Shown: positions 47,957 to 56,666 of the stretch, piece by piece
How the letters are laid out: every line of letters starts with the position of its first letter
How positions within the stretch are numbered: position 1 is the first letter of the stretch
From: Alteromonas ponticola
GTDB lineage: Bacteria > Pseudomonadota > Gammaproteobacteria > Enterobacterales > Alteromonadaceae
Direction of reading: 5' to 3'
DNA length: 64,000 nt
Assembly (NCBI RefSeq): GCF_012911815.1
Contig: NZ_JAATNW010000008.1
Coordinates: 1 to 64,000 of the forward strand
The notes under the pieces: generated by a model
Databases searched by the model: none
Told to the model about the DNA's origin: nothing
Seen by the model: the letters and a program-made list of their open reading frames with translations, nothing else
Made by a program: the position numbers and the translations under genes

Positions 47957-49006
47957 TTATGGTGCCGTAGATTGACCTGCGTACAGTGAGGTTACAATAA
48001 AGGCAGGAATATGGATGCTGGCGCTCGCAATCACACGTTTGGAATCTACGTTAACTATGCGCGCATTCACTCTCACCCCGCGCGAGTCTTCAATCATGGT
48101 TCCGGTCAACACATGATCCATTTTTACCGACTGGGCCAGTCTCTCACCACTGCGGCTCATTGCAATATCTCCGTGCGGAGTAATGCTTATACCGTCTGTC
48201 ACTTTAAAATCAATCACCCCCACGCCATAAGCCTGCAATTCCGTAATCAGGTGTTCGGCAAGTTGATTGCCTAAAATGGTTGTATCCGTTAACGCGGTAT
48301 TTAATCTGACGAAACTGGTTACGCCCACTAATTCATTGATGTTCAGGCCCATCGCTTTATCCATCAGTTGCATAACCAACTGCGAGGCATAGTCAGCGAC
48401 TTTCTTATGTGTTTGTCTTGGGTAGAAACCACTTCTCAATGGGTCCTGATAGCCCTGGTAAGCATAATCTGCATCATCACGTTCAACCTTGCGGCGCTTG
48501 TTTTGGCGAGCTTTCGTGTCGCGATCCTGATTGCGTGAATCGTCGTAACTTTTGTTGGCCACCTCAGGTTGGCTGCGCTGCTCATGCTGGCGGGGCGTTG
48601 CCTGAGCTTCTTTAACAGCTGGCGATGACGCTGATTTCTCTGAGGGTTCGCTGCGTGCAGTCTGCTCCGCTAGTGTGGTCTCATGAGAAGCCGTTTTTTG
48701 CTGAGGGTCACGCGTCGATGTCTGTTGCGTCTCAGCGGAATTGCCATCAACCATACTTTCTTCTTCTGGCACAAACGCATTGATGCTTTCTTGCTGTTGT
48801 CGTTGCTGACGTGCTTGAGCAACTTGGCGCATGTCCTCGCTTTCTACAGACTCTTCAGTTGTGTGATCTGCTGGTTGCGGTTGATTTTCTTCCGTTTGCG
48901 GATCGAACAGATAAGCCACACCTTCTTTGAATGTGTCAGTGATGGTTGCACAAGCTGAAAGCAGTAACGTTGTGCTTAATAGTAAAGGGACCTTAACATT
49001 CTTCAT
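47957..49006 (-). CDS. FlgO-domain outer-membrane lipoprotein, long form
   Basis: The 349-residue protein has a lipobox 'LLLSAC' at its N-terminus, a ~130-residue low-complexity Glu/Gln/Ser-rich stretch, and a C-terminal FlgO domain (about 205-345): 'VTSFVRLNTALTDTTILGNQLAEHLITELQAYGVGVIDFK' (in parts), 'SRSGERLAQSVKMDHVLTGTMIEDSRGVRVNARIV'. It is the last of three tandem paralogues. FlgO proteins are known beside flagellar genes, but no flagellar gene is in this window. Confidence 0.85.
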   Translation of the reverse strand: MKNVKVPLLLSTTLLLSACATITDTFKEGVAYLFDPQTEENQPQPADHTTEESVESEDMRQVAQARQQRQQQESINAFVPEEESMVDGNSAETQQTSTRDPQQKTASHETTLAEQTARSEPSEKSASSPAVKEAQATPRQHEQRSQPEVANKSYDDSRNQDRDTKARQNKRRKVERDDADYAYQGYQDPLRSGFYPRQTHKKVADYASQLVMQLMDKAMGLNINELVGVTSFVRLNTALTDTTILGNQLAEHLITELQAYGVGVIDFKVTDGISITPHGDIAMSRSGERLAQSVKMDHVLTGTMIEDSRGVRVNARIVNVDSKRVIASASIHIPAFIVTSLYAGQSTAP

Positions 49007-49013
49007 ATCGTCT

Positions 49014-49046
49014 ACTTTTCACTTTTCACTTTTCACTTTTCACTTC
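49014..49046. repeat. Tandem ACTTTTC repeats
   Basis: Four consecutive ACTTTTC heptamers, then ACTTCAAAA, separate the first and second FlgO-domain genes. It is a short simple repeat that could change length by slippage; it lies upstream of the long-form gene, where its ribosome site and spacer are. Confidence 0.75.
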
Positions 49047-49057
49047 AAAAGGCATCG

Positions 49058-49891
49058 TTATCCGCGACTGAAACTTACACCATCTTTGCCACCATTCGGT
49101 GTGGTGCCATCGTTTGGAATAAGCGCATCAACAACATAGAATGGAACCATCATCTGGGCACTGGCAACAACGGCACGCGAGTCCATGCCTATTATACGTG
49201 CATTGACTAACATACCGCCCTGATGACGGGTCATGGTGCCGGTCAGGACATACTCAATCGGAAGAGAACTGTTAAGTTCCAGATAGTCTCTGGATAAAGC
49301 AAAATCCCCTCTATCAGTGATGCGAATATAGTCCGTAGTTTTAAAGTCCAGTACCGGGATCCTGAATTTATGCAATTCATGCACAAACGATTCTGCCATT
49401 TGCTGGCCCAGTAAGTTGGTGCTTTGTAAGTCAGAATCCAGTAACGCGAAATGGGTAACGGCAACCGGGGTTTTTTCGCTGACATATTCCATGTTGCTGA
49501 TCAAATCCTGGGTCATGTTTTTCACATAGTCACCAATATGCTTATTCAGCGGTCTACCCTTATATGAGTTTTGCATATTTGAATACAAACGTGGTTGTCC
49601 CACCGCACCGAAACTATCACGACGGTCGTCACTCTCATCGTAGTCATAATCATCGTCATATCCACGATAATCGCGGTCAGCGGCGGTGATATCAACCACA
49701 TTAGTCGGTGCCGGGTTAGACTGGCTAACCGGCTCAGTGACTGTCTGCGAATTTTGTTGCAGCGAAGTTTGTGAAGTTTCTGCGGCGTTTTCGCCCAGCG
49801 CCCATTTCTCCACCCGGTCCAGCACTGCACACCCCGTGCTCAGTGATATTGCACAAAAGCCCGCCAGTGCGAGTTTACCTTGCCTCTTCAT
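49058..49891 (-). CDS. FlgO-domain lipoprotein, second paralogue
   Basis: The 277-residue product has a lipoprotein signal ('LALAGFCAISLSTGC'), a short Asp/Tyr/Arg-rich stretch ('YRGYDDDYDYDESDDRRDS') and a FlgO domain from about residue 120 ('VTHFALLDSDLQSTNLLGQQMAESFVHEL', 'EYVLTGTMTRHQGGMLVNARII'). It begins 5 bp after the third paralogue's end and is probably in one operon with it. Confidence 0.87.
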   Translation of the reverse strand: MKRQGKLALAGFCAISLSTGCAVLDRVEKWALGENAAETSQTSLQQNSQTVTEPVSQSNPAPTNVVDITAADRDYRGYDDDYDYDESDDRRDSFGAVGQPRLYSNMQNSYKGRPLNKHIGDYVKNMTQDLISNMEYVSEKTPVAVTHFALLDSDLQSTNLLGQQMAESFVHELHKFRIPVLDFKTTDYIRITDRGDFALSRDYLELNSSLPIEYVLTGTMTRHQGGMLVNARIIGMDSRAVVASAQMMVPFYVVDALIPNDGTTPNGGKDGVSFSRG

Positions 49892-49896
49892 TCCCG

Positions 49897-50559
49897 TTAC
49901 CCCTTAATCTCACTACGGTATAGCCGCCCATTGCGTGTGGTTACATGCTCTTTCTGCCAAAAAACTTCGGCGGGGAAAAAGCGTGTGGCGGCGGATATAA
50001 TTTCTTTACTGTTTGCATCAATGATTCTGGCGTTGACCATGGCGCCAGATTCCTGCTTAACCACGGTGCCGGTAATGTAGTAGTCGACCCGCTCTATGGC
50101 TGACAGCTGATCGATATTACGCGTTAGCACGCGCTCAGCATGATCAGACATGATGATATTATTAGTCAGTTTGTATTCCTGCGCCAAAAAACCGCGCTTG
50201 GTGGCTTCCGTCACCAGCCCTTGCTCAAGCTGATGGCCCAATAACATCAGCGGGTGCTGATCGGCATCGTTATACGCCATCGTGGTGACGGGCACGAAGC
50301 CGGTTACCGCGTATCTGACCTGCCTGCTGGGACGCACATTGGCAAACAATTCGTTGGCTAATGTAAAAGTATAATATTCCACATTGCCTAATGCGGAGAG
50401 TGGCTCTCCTGAAGGCGTCACCGCTTTTTGTGTTGGTACCGGTGCAGGCTTTGCGCTGGTAGCATCAGGGAACAGTCCACAACCTGAAAGCGCCAGCATG
50501 CTAAGCACACCCGCCTTCACCAGAAATAGATTTTTGAATTTACGTTGTCGGTTTGCCAT
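49897..50559 (-). CDS. FlgO-domain lipoprotein, third paralogue
   Basis: The 220-residue product has a signal ending 'LALSGC' and a FlgO domain covering most of the protein ('YAVTGFVPVTTMAYNDADQHPLMLLGHQLEQGLV', in parts, and 'VDYYITGTVVKQESGAMVNARIIDANSKEI'). It is the first gene of the three-gene operon. The mature part lacks the long linkers of its neighbours. Confidence 0.87.
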   Translation of the reverse strand: MANRQRKFKNLFLVKAGVLSMLALSGCGLFPDATSAKPAPVPTQKAVTPSGEPLSALGNVEYYTFTLANELFANVRPSRQVRYAVTGFVPVTTMAYNDADQHPLMLLGHQLEQGLVTEATKRGFLAQEYKLTNNIIMSDHAERVLTRNIDQLSAIERVDYYITGTVVKQESGAMVNARIIDANSKEIISAATRFFPAEVFWQKEHVTTRNGRLYRSEIKG

Positions 50560-50746
50560 TTACTACCCGAAGTTTCCCGCACTGACGCTGTAATGAGCAC
50601 TACAAGTCAGTCAATTTGCTGACACTTATGGGTATTACGGCAAAAAACGTACCAGAATAAAAATCGCGGTATATGTGCGGTACCGACGCATTGAAAAGGA
50701 AGCAGGCGGCAAACCCATGCCCGGCAATTGCCGCTAATTGGATATT

Positions 50747-51022
50747 TTAAGACGCAATGAGTGCCTCCCACAACCTGCCCACTTTTTGCTGATCATGGGA
50801 TTCAAGTTCCCCCTTAGCAAAAGCCTGGTCGAGGCTGGCACGAACATGTTCATTCAATTCAATGATGTCAGCCTGCGGCATTGCCAGTAATTTGCATGCG
50901 ATCAAATCAAAATGCCCTCGCAAATAACTGGCCACAAAAAGATCATCATCGCTGCCGGTATCAACTACCGCATCTAATTTGGATTCAATTGCTTCAATCT
51001 GTGTTTCTAGTTGATTCGGCAT
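50747..51022 (-). CDS. yfcL: YfcL family protein
   Basis: The 91-residue acidic helical protein ('DDDLFVASYLRGHFDLIACKLL', 'GKLWEALIA'-like end) matches YfcL, encoded next to mnmC/epmC in E. coli. Function unknown. I start at MPNQLETQ; the frame extends 13 codons upstream, but a ribosome site GAGGAGCA directly precedes this ATG. Confidence 0.85.
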   Translation of the reverse strand: MPNQLETQIEAIESKLDAVVDTGSDDDLFVASYLRGHFDLIACKLLAMPQADIIELNEHVRASLDQAFAKGELESHDQQKVGRLWEALIAS

Positions 51023-51084
51023 ATTGTGCTCCTCTACAACTTGTCTCTTATTACTTGTCACTCATTAATCATCACTTTTGCGTG

Positions 51085-52218
51085 TCAGATGGCCGGATAT
51101 AACACTCTATCGTGATAGCCGGTGATAACGGAAAAGCTACCGGCCAGTAAGTTGTCCAGTTCAGGATCGGATGTATCCAGGCGTAAGGGACGACCATTTA
51201 ACTGTTCCAGTTTTTGTTTGGTTGCAACCACCAGAATATTCTGTTTACCGATTTTTTTGATAAACTCCGGGCTTAACTGTTGGTTGCCCCGCCCAAATAA
51301 GTGCCCCTGCCCCCCAATGGCGGTGATTACTAACTGGGTAGACTGATTAGCCGTCAGGCTTAATAACTCGGCAGCAGTGACATCATTGGCCACGACCGTT
51401 TTATTCTTGACGATATCCACACCCAATAAGGTATTCTTCAGTCCTAGCTCATCCATAACAGCCGCCACAGTTGAGCCAGACCCCATCACGAAACAGGTAT
51501 CGGCGTGCTCATCCATCCACTCAGCGATGTGCGCGGCAATGTCCAGTAACACCAATTCTTCACTCTCTTTGCCGCCCATTTTAACCGATTGCAAATACAC
51601 TAAGTCATGCGGCACCCGCATTTCCCCATAATGTTTTGCGCGAACTTTACCTTCACGAAAGGCGCTCTCATCGATATCGCGCACTTCACCGTCCTGTTCA
51701 CTAACCAGTTCGCCGCGCACCATCTTTGCGGCAATCTCACCTGCACCAGCAGGGGTGACCGCATAGACCCCAGAATGAATTTTACAGCCTGCGGGTACGC
51801 CTAACACAGGAACACGTCCGGCAACACTGTGATAAATGTTTCGCGCCGTGCCGTCACCACCGGCGAACAGAAGTAAATCTACCCCTTCCTCCACCATGGC
51901 TAACGCTGCCTTTTCCGAGTCTTCACCTTCGGTTTGAGCCTGTTCAGACTGGAACACTACGCGGTAGTTAAAGCCCAATTCCTGGCATACCGTTTCGCCC
52001 ATTTCCCCGGCGGCGGTGACCACTTCCAGGCTGGAACTCAGTTCTGTTAGTTTGCTCAGCGCCAACTGCATCTTCTGGTTGGCTTTTTTTTCCGCGCCCT
52101 GAGCCAGGGCTTTCTCGCGAATATCAGCACCATCACTGCCCTTAAGCGCCAGGGCACCACCGATCCCTGCAAATGGATTTACTACCACCCCGAGACGAAA
52201 CATCTTATGTTCACTCAT
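51085..52218 (-). CDS. ATP-NAD kinase family protein
   Basis: The 377-residue protein has the NAD-kinase-type motif 'LLLFAGGDGTARNIY' and 'VVVNPFAGIGGALALKGSDG', with 'PAGCKIHSGVYAVTP'. It belongs to the AcoX-like branch, distinct from the housekeeping NadK, and its true substrate is not known. Its start overlaps the epmC stop by 4 bp (ATGA), indicating coupling. Confidence 0.88.
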   Translation of the reverse strand: MSEHKMFRLGVVVNPFAGIGGALALKGSDGADIREKALAQGAEKKANQKMQLALSKLTELSSSLEVVTAAGEMGETVCQELGFNYRVVFQSEQAQTEGEDSEKAALAMVEEGVDLLLFAGGDGTARNIYHSVAGRVPVLGVPAGCKIHSGVYAVTPAGAGEIAAKMVRGELVSEQDGEVRDIDESAFREGKVRAKHYGEMRVPHDLVYLQSVKMGGKESEELVLLDIAAHIAEWMDEHADTCFVMGSGSTVAAVMDELGLKNTLLGVDIVKNKTVVANDVTAAELLSLTANQSTQLVITAIGGQGHLFGRGNQQLSPEFIKKIGKQNILVVATKQKLEQLNGRPLRLDTSDPELDNLLAGSFSVITGYHDRVLYPAI

Positions 52219-52889
52219 GTGGTTGCTCGCATCTGTTTTACGGTTGCTCGCATCTGTTTTACGGTTGCCCGCATCTGTTTTACGGTTGCTCGCATCTGCT
52301 TTGCGGTTGCTCGCCTCTGTTCAGCGTCGGTACCGAAGGTTTGCTGCAATGCGTCAATAAAGCGTTGCGCGCGAACAGGAAAACCTTGCTGTTCATAACG
52401 GGCAAACTGCTTTAACACGGCTTGGGTAAATGCTTCGCGATCAGGCTCAGCACCTTCAAGGTTATCTGTGCTCACTGAAAACTTCCTTCCTGCCGCCAAC
52501 GTAAAGGCGCGTTCAATTGCCTGGGGTTTAATTTCTACCTGTTCAAATTCTTTCTGCTGCTGCGCATCCCGCCCGTCAGGACAATACCAGTAGCCGTAGT
52601 CTTCTAGTTTTCTGCGTGCTACTCCGGCAATACACCAATGTGCGATTTCATGCAGCGCACTGGAAAAATAGCCATGGGCAAATACAATCTGGTTATAGGG
52701 TGTCACATTATTCGCGGGAAGATAAACAGGCTCACTTTCACCTCGTACGAGGCGAGTATTAAAATCAATGAAAAACACGCTGTCGAATAACGTCATTAAT
52801 GCATCAACGGCATGCGTTTCTGCATCAAAATGACAGAAAGTGTGTGGGCATATATTCACAATAACGGCAAATTCTTTAAAATGTAGCAA
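52215..52889 (-). CDS. epmC: Elongation factor P hydroxylase EpmC, with a repeat-bearing tail
   Basis: EpmC (YfcM) hydroxylates the beta-lysylated Lys of EF-P. The protein matches the family along 'FIDFNTRLVRGESEPVYLPA', 'YNQIVFAHGYFSSALHEIAHWCIAG' (metal ligands HExxH) and 'YGYWYCPDGRDAQQQKEFE'. The family is about 180 residues; here 224, with an extra tail of four to five 'RAT(V/A)KQM' heptads encoded by 21-bp DNA repeats. The exact start is uncertain: the first ~25 residues lack homology to E. coli YfcM. Confidence 0.9.
   Translation of the reverse strand: MLHFKEFAVIVNICPHTFCHFDAETHAVDALMTLFDSVFFIDFNTRLVRGESEPVYLPANNVTPYNQIVFAHGYFSSALHEIAHWCIAGVARRKLEDYGYWYCPDGRDAQQQKEFEQVEIKPQAIERAFTLAAGRKFSVSTDNLEGAEPDREAFTQAVLKQFARYEQQGFPVRAQRFIDALQQTFGTDAEQRRATAKQMRATVKQMRATVKQMRATVKQMRATT
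52217..52319. repeat. 21-bp tandem repeats in the 3' end of epmC
   Basis: The plus strand repeats GGTTGCTCGCATCTGTTTTAC four to five times with small changes (the last unit has GCTTTGC). The period of 21 keeps the epmC frame and adds one heptad per copy. The array reaches the epmC stop and touches the start codon of the downstream ATP-NAD-kinase-like gene. Confidence 0.9.
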
Positions 52890-52986
52890 TTAAGACCAAC
52901 TAAAACTGGTTGCGAAGTCTACCAGATTACGGCATGTTGAGTCACTCATGTCGTCCTCATTGAGCTAAGCAAATAAAGGATATCGT

Positions 52987-53694
52987 TTGAGTCAATCTGT
53001 TCAACCTTTGATACAACATCTGCATCGAGTCAACGCCAAGCGCGAACTTGTTGAGCGAATGGGTCAACTAGACATTGTTCATCAGCTTCAGGCTTGGCAG
53101 TGTGAACGCCTGTTAGCATCGCATCAGGATTTAGCGCAACAGCAGCGCTATCAAAATGCGATGGGTTTTTTTGTTGATGAGTTGTACGGACCAAAAGATT
53201 TCAGTCAGCGTGATGCCGATATTGCACGGGTGATCCCCAAGTTAGCTAAAGTACTACCTGACAAAGCCATGCTTGCGCTGGAAGACGCCTTAGCCCTTAA
53301 CGCCCTGTCTTTTGATTTAGATCTTGAGATGGCCGAAGCGCTTGAGGGCAAAACGCTTGATCGTGACTCCTACGCTTTAGCCTACCGAAAAGTAGGCCGC
53401 GGGGACGACCGCCAAAAACAACTGGACTTAATTTACGACTTAGGCACGCAGTTAAACGATGTAATAAAGGTCAAGGGTATCAGCATGCTGATAAAGTTTG
53501 CCCGTCGCCCAGCCAAAATTGCAGGGCTGTTAACTTTACATGAATTTCTTGAGCGCGGCTTCAATGCGTTTAAAACCATCGGTGACGTACATGGCTTTGT
53601 TGACCCGGTCATTTCGCGGGAAAAAGAACTGATGGAACAACTGCTGAATCCTGACATTGATTTAACCCAGGATAATCCCCTGCCCTATGTCTGA
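52987..53694 (+). CDS. FFLEE-motif family protein
   Basis: The 235-residue soluble helical protein has 'QNAMGFFVDELYGPKDFSQRDADIARVIPKLA', the conserved motif of a family annotated by its FFLEELY signature, whose function is unknown. Start codon is TTG with AAAGGATATC upstream. The stop overlaps the thioesterase start by 8 bp, so translation is coupled. Confidence 0.82.
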   Translation: MSQSVQPLIQHLHRVNAKRELVERMGQLDIVHQLQAWQCERLLASHQDLAQQQRYQNAMGFFVDELYGPKDFSQRDADIARVIPKLAKVLPDKAMLALEDALALNALSFDLDLEMAEALEGKTLDRDSYALAYRKVGRGDDRQKQLDLIYDLGTQLNDVIKVKGISMLIKFARRPAKIAGLLTLHEFLERGFNAFKTIGDVHGFVDPVISREKELMEQLLNPDIDLTQDNPLPYV

Positions 53695-54148
53695 ACCAAG
53701 CTACTGGAAATACCCTTCTCCTTACATACAGAAATGGCAAATTGAACAGCAGCATCTGGACCACTACCAGCATGTCAACAATGTGGCATATTTATCCCAA
53801 CTAGAGAAATTGGCCTGGGCACACTCAAACGCGCTTGGTCTGCATTTTACCGATTATGCTGAGCTCGACCGGGGAATGGTCATTCGTCGCCATGAATTGG
53901 ATTATCTTGCCCCCTGTCATTTAGATGATATGCTTGAATGCGCCACCTGGATTGTTGCCTGTGAACGAGCGTTGTCTCTCACTCGTGAATTTCAGTTTTA
54001 TTGCCGCCGTCGCGCGCAACTGGTATTTGCCGCTAAAACCCAGTTCGTCTGCGTCAGCCTGAGCACAGGGACGCCCAAACGCATGCCTGAAAAATTTCAG
54101 CGTATTTACGGTACTGCCTGTCTTTCTAAGGATGAGGTACATCGATGA
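53687..54148 (+). CDS. Acyl-CoA thioesterase, hotdog fold
   Basis: The 153-residue protein matches the YbgC/FadM-like 4HBT family: 'IEQQHLDHYQHVNNVAYLSQLEKLAWAHS' contains the catalytic Asp and the 'HVNNVAYL' turn. It would hydrolyse acyl-CoAs, chain length unknown. Second gene of an overlapping three-gene operon (8-bp overlap upstream, 4-bp downstream). Confidence 0.87.
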   Translation: MSEPSYWKYPSPYIQKWQIEQQHLDHYQHVNNVAYLSQLEKLAWAHSNALGLHFTDYAELDRGMVIRRHELDYLAPCHLDDMLECATWIVACERALSLTREFQFYCRRRAQLVFAAKTQFVCVSLSTGTPKRMPEKFQRIYGTACLSKDEVHR

Positions 54149-55260
54149 AGTATCTACTGTTGCTGGCATTGCTGGTATCTGTTGCCGGTAACATATGGCT
54201 TTACCGACAGTGGCAGAAGGCGAATTTTTCTACGCCCGCCTCAAAGTCACAGGAATCGTCTGATTCAAAGCAAAACAATGGGGAGAGCAAACTAAGCGAC
54301 TCATTTTCGGCCACCGAACCCACCGCAACCATATTGCCGTCACAAGGTGCATCTATCAATACATTAAAGGCGATGTTAGCTGATGGCAGATACAGTGCAC
54401 TGCGTTTCGAGTTGCAGCAACGGTTACGGCAAAAACCCGATAATATTGAATTGCTATTGCTCGAAGCCGAACTAATGCTGAAAACTGAGCCGCTGAGTGA
54501 TGCAATACTGCACTATTATTCTTTACTCCGTCAGCCGTTAACCGCCGAGACCCGACAGCGAATTGAGCAGCGAATCGCGCAACTTTTGCAACACACGATC
54601 ACAGAGTTAAAAAATGCGCAAAGCTGGGATTTACTGGCGCAATTTTTAGAACCGTTGTATCAACAGCTTCCGCCAAGCGAACAGATTGTGCTTGGGCTGG
54701 CTGAGGCCTATGGCCAACAACGAAAATTCATTCTGATGGAAGACACATTGGCCTCATTATCGTCTAACGACCCGCAGGTGGAAGCGATGCGCCAGCGATT
54801 ACAATCTGCCATTGATTTCCGACCGGATGCGCTGGCCGAAGAGTCTACTATTGATCAAAGCGATTATCAAACCATCCCCTTACAGCGATTAGGTGATCAC
54901 TATCTTATTGAGATTGCATTTGGTTCAGTCGCGGCCACACTGCTTATCGATACAGGGGCAAGTACCACCGCGGTGTCACAGACTGTAATGAATGCGATAA
55001 GCCGTCAACAGGACACCAATCGAATTGGCGTGTTCAATTTACGCACCGCGGGCGGCATGATTGAATCAGAGATGAATCAGGTGTTCAATGTACAGCTGGG
55101 TGATTTCAGCTTCCCCGAACTTAATGTAATGACGCTGCAAAATGGCATTCTGTCAGGCGCAGATGGATTACTGGGCATGAATGTTCTGCGTCACTTTGAA
55201 TTTAGCATTGATCAACAGCGCTCGTTACTGCTATTAAAGCTAAACGACAGCCGTTCGTAA
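54145..55260 (+). CDS. Membrane-anchored retropepsin-like aspartic protease with TPR-like region
   Basis: The 371-residue protein has an N-terminal membrane anchor ('YLLLLALLVSVAGNIWLY'), a Ser/Gln-rich linker, a helical TPR-like part (about 75-225) and a C-terminal single-domain aspartic protease fold with 'TLLIDTGASTTAVSQ' (catalytic Asp near 270) and 'GADGLLGMNVLRHFEF'. Such single-lobe proteases act as dimers. The periplasmic location and substrate are inferred only. Confidence 0.85.
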   Translation: MKYLLLLALLVSVAGNIWLYRQWQKANFSTPASKSQESSDSKQNNGESKLSDSFSATEPTATILPSQGASINTLKAMLADGRYSALRFELQQRLRQKPDNIELLLLEAELMLKTEPLSDAILHYYSLLRQPLTAETRQRIEQRIAQLLQHTITELKNAQSWDLLAQFLEPLYQQLPPSEQIVLGLAEAYGQQRKFILMEDTLASLSSNDPQVEAMRQRLQSAIDFRPDALAEESTIDQSDYQTIPLQRLGDHYLIEIAFGSVAATLLIDTGASTTAVSQTVMNAISRQQDTNRIGVFNLRTAGGMIESEMNQVFNVQLGDFSFPELNVMTLQNGILSGADGLLGMNVLRHFEFSIDQQRSLLLLKLNDSRS

Positions 55261-55358
55261 AAAATTTTTAATCCTTCTATGACAATCCCTCCGTGATTTA
55301 TTCGCGTATCACTTGACCAACCATATTACGATTTTTTGACAACAAAGGAGAGTTAACT

Positions 55359-55919
55359 ATGGCAAAACTAGATGGTAAACGTGTCGCAATTTTAGCCACT
55401 GACGGTTTCGAACAGGTTGAACTGACACAACCAATGAAAGCGGTGAAAGACGAAGGCGCACAAGTCCACATAATTTCACTGGAAAACGGTCAAATTCAGG
55501 GCTTTAATCATGCTGACAAAGCCGATACCTTCTCAGTAGACAAAACTGTCGATAGTGTTTCCGCAAGTGACTACGATGGATTGATCCTACCCGGCGGTGT
55601 GCATAACCCAGACTCATTGCGTACTAATGATAAGGCGGTACAATTTGTCCGTGACTTTTTTGCTCAGCATAAGCCGGTGGCGGCTATCTGCCATGGTCCA
55701 TGGGTGTTGGTCGAAGCCGACGTTGTGCGCGATCGCAAGCTCACATCGTTCCCCAGTATTAAAACCGATATTAAAAATGCCGGTGGTAACTGGGTCGACG
55801 AAGAAGTAGTCGTTGACCAGGGTCTGGTGACCAGCCGTGATCCCGACGATCTAGACGCGTTCTGCAAGAAAGTGGTGGAAGAAATACGCGAAGGTAAGCA
55901 TGACCGACAGACGGTGTAA
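55359..55919 (+). CDS. DJ-1/PfpI family protein
   Basis: The 186-residue protein has 'KRVAILATDGFEQVELTQPM' with the conserved Glu and the nucleophile Cys in 'AAICHGPWVLVEA', matching the YhbO/PfpI group (type 1 glutamine amidotransferase-like), linked to stress and carbonyl damage repair. A strong ribosome site AAAGGAGAG precedes the ATG, and a terminator AAGGGCC / AGGCCCTT with T-run follows at 55932-55956. Confidence 0.92.
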   Translation: MAKLDGKRVAILATDGFEQVELTQPMKAVKDEGAQVHIISLENGQIQGFNHADKADTFSVDKTVDSVSASDYDGLILPGGVHNPDSLRTNDKAVQFVRDFFAQHKPVAAICHGPWVLVEADVVRDRKLTSFPSIKTDIKNAGGNWVDEEVVVDQGLVTSRDPDDLDAFCKKVVEEIREGKHDRQTV

Positions 55920-55931
55920 CCTTTAATAGTT

Positions 55932-55956
55932 CAAGGGCCGTTAGGCCCTTTTTTTA
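55932..55956 (+). terminator. Rho-independent terminator
   Basis: Stem AAGGGCC / GGCCCTT with loop GTTA, then seven T residues, directly after the DJ-1/PfpI gene. Confidence 0.88.
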
Positions 55957-56204
55957 TATAGGTATATCCAACGAATCACCTTTATGTATGCCAAATGCGA
56001 ACAAACCGAGTTTAACTTTTCGCCGTAAAAATGCTTAATCTTGTGTGCTGAAAATTAAACAAAAATCTTGTGTTTACAGCGCATAGGGCTATATAACAAA
56101 AAGCCATTACCTACTTAACGCGGAAACTTAGAATTATTTTTAGTTCCAACATTGGCCTTATACACACGTTTTGTGCAGTCGCTGCAATCGCGACGGGTGC
56201 GTTA

Positions 56205-56615
56205 GTGATTGTTTCGAGAAAAGGAACTCGTAAGCATCGGCTCATAGGTTTTAGCTACGTAGCAACCATGCTCTTAACCAACCTGACAGCCCTGTTTACT
56301 CAATCTTTATATCAGTTTGGCCCGTTTCACTGGATGGCGCTCGCGTCGCTTCTCACTGTCTGTGCTGGCGTATCGGCCCCGCTGTTTTTTCGCCACAAAC
56401 CGAATTGGTTGATGTTACATTATGAAGTGATGCTGTGGTCGTATGTGGGATTGATTGCCGCGATGTTCGCTGAAATTGCGGTCAGGATCCCGGCTATTGG
56501 TCAGGTGGTTGGCGGGAGTCAGGTTTTTTGGGGCTTAGTTATATCTGCCAGTGCGCTAACCTTTGTAATTGGTGGGGTATTAATTGGCAGACACAAAAAA
56601 CGCTTTTTTGGCTAA
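56205..56615 (+). CDS. DUF2306-like membrane protein, start unclear
   Basis: The 136 residues from GTG 56205 contain 'RKGTRKHRLIGFSYVATMLLTN', typical of DUF2306, and three to four membrane helices. In-frame homology-like sequence ('NIGLIHTFCAVAAIATGALVIV') extends about 20 codons upstream of the GTG with no ATG, GTG or TTG before the TAA, so the true N-terminus is either ATT-initiated or has been lost. It may be a 5'-damaged gene. Confidence 0.65.
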   Translation: MIVSRKGTRKHRLIGFSYVATMLLTNLTALFTQSLYQFGPFHWMALASLLTVCAGVSAPLFFRHKPNWLMLHYEVMLWSYVGLIAAMFAEIAVRIPAIGQVVGGSQVFWGLVISASALTFVIGGVLIGRHKKRFFG

Positions 56616-56666
56616 CTGAGCTGCTTCGTTTTTATCAGAAGCAAACCCAGTCAACTACATACCGGC

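Noticed and set aside
52217..52319. CRISPR-like array
   Set aside because: The 21-bp units abut without spacers and keep the epmC reading frame, so they are protein-coding tandem repeats.
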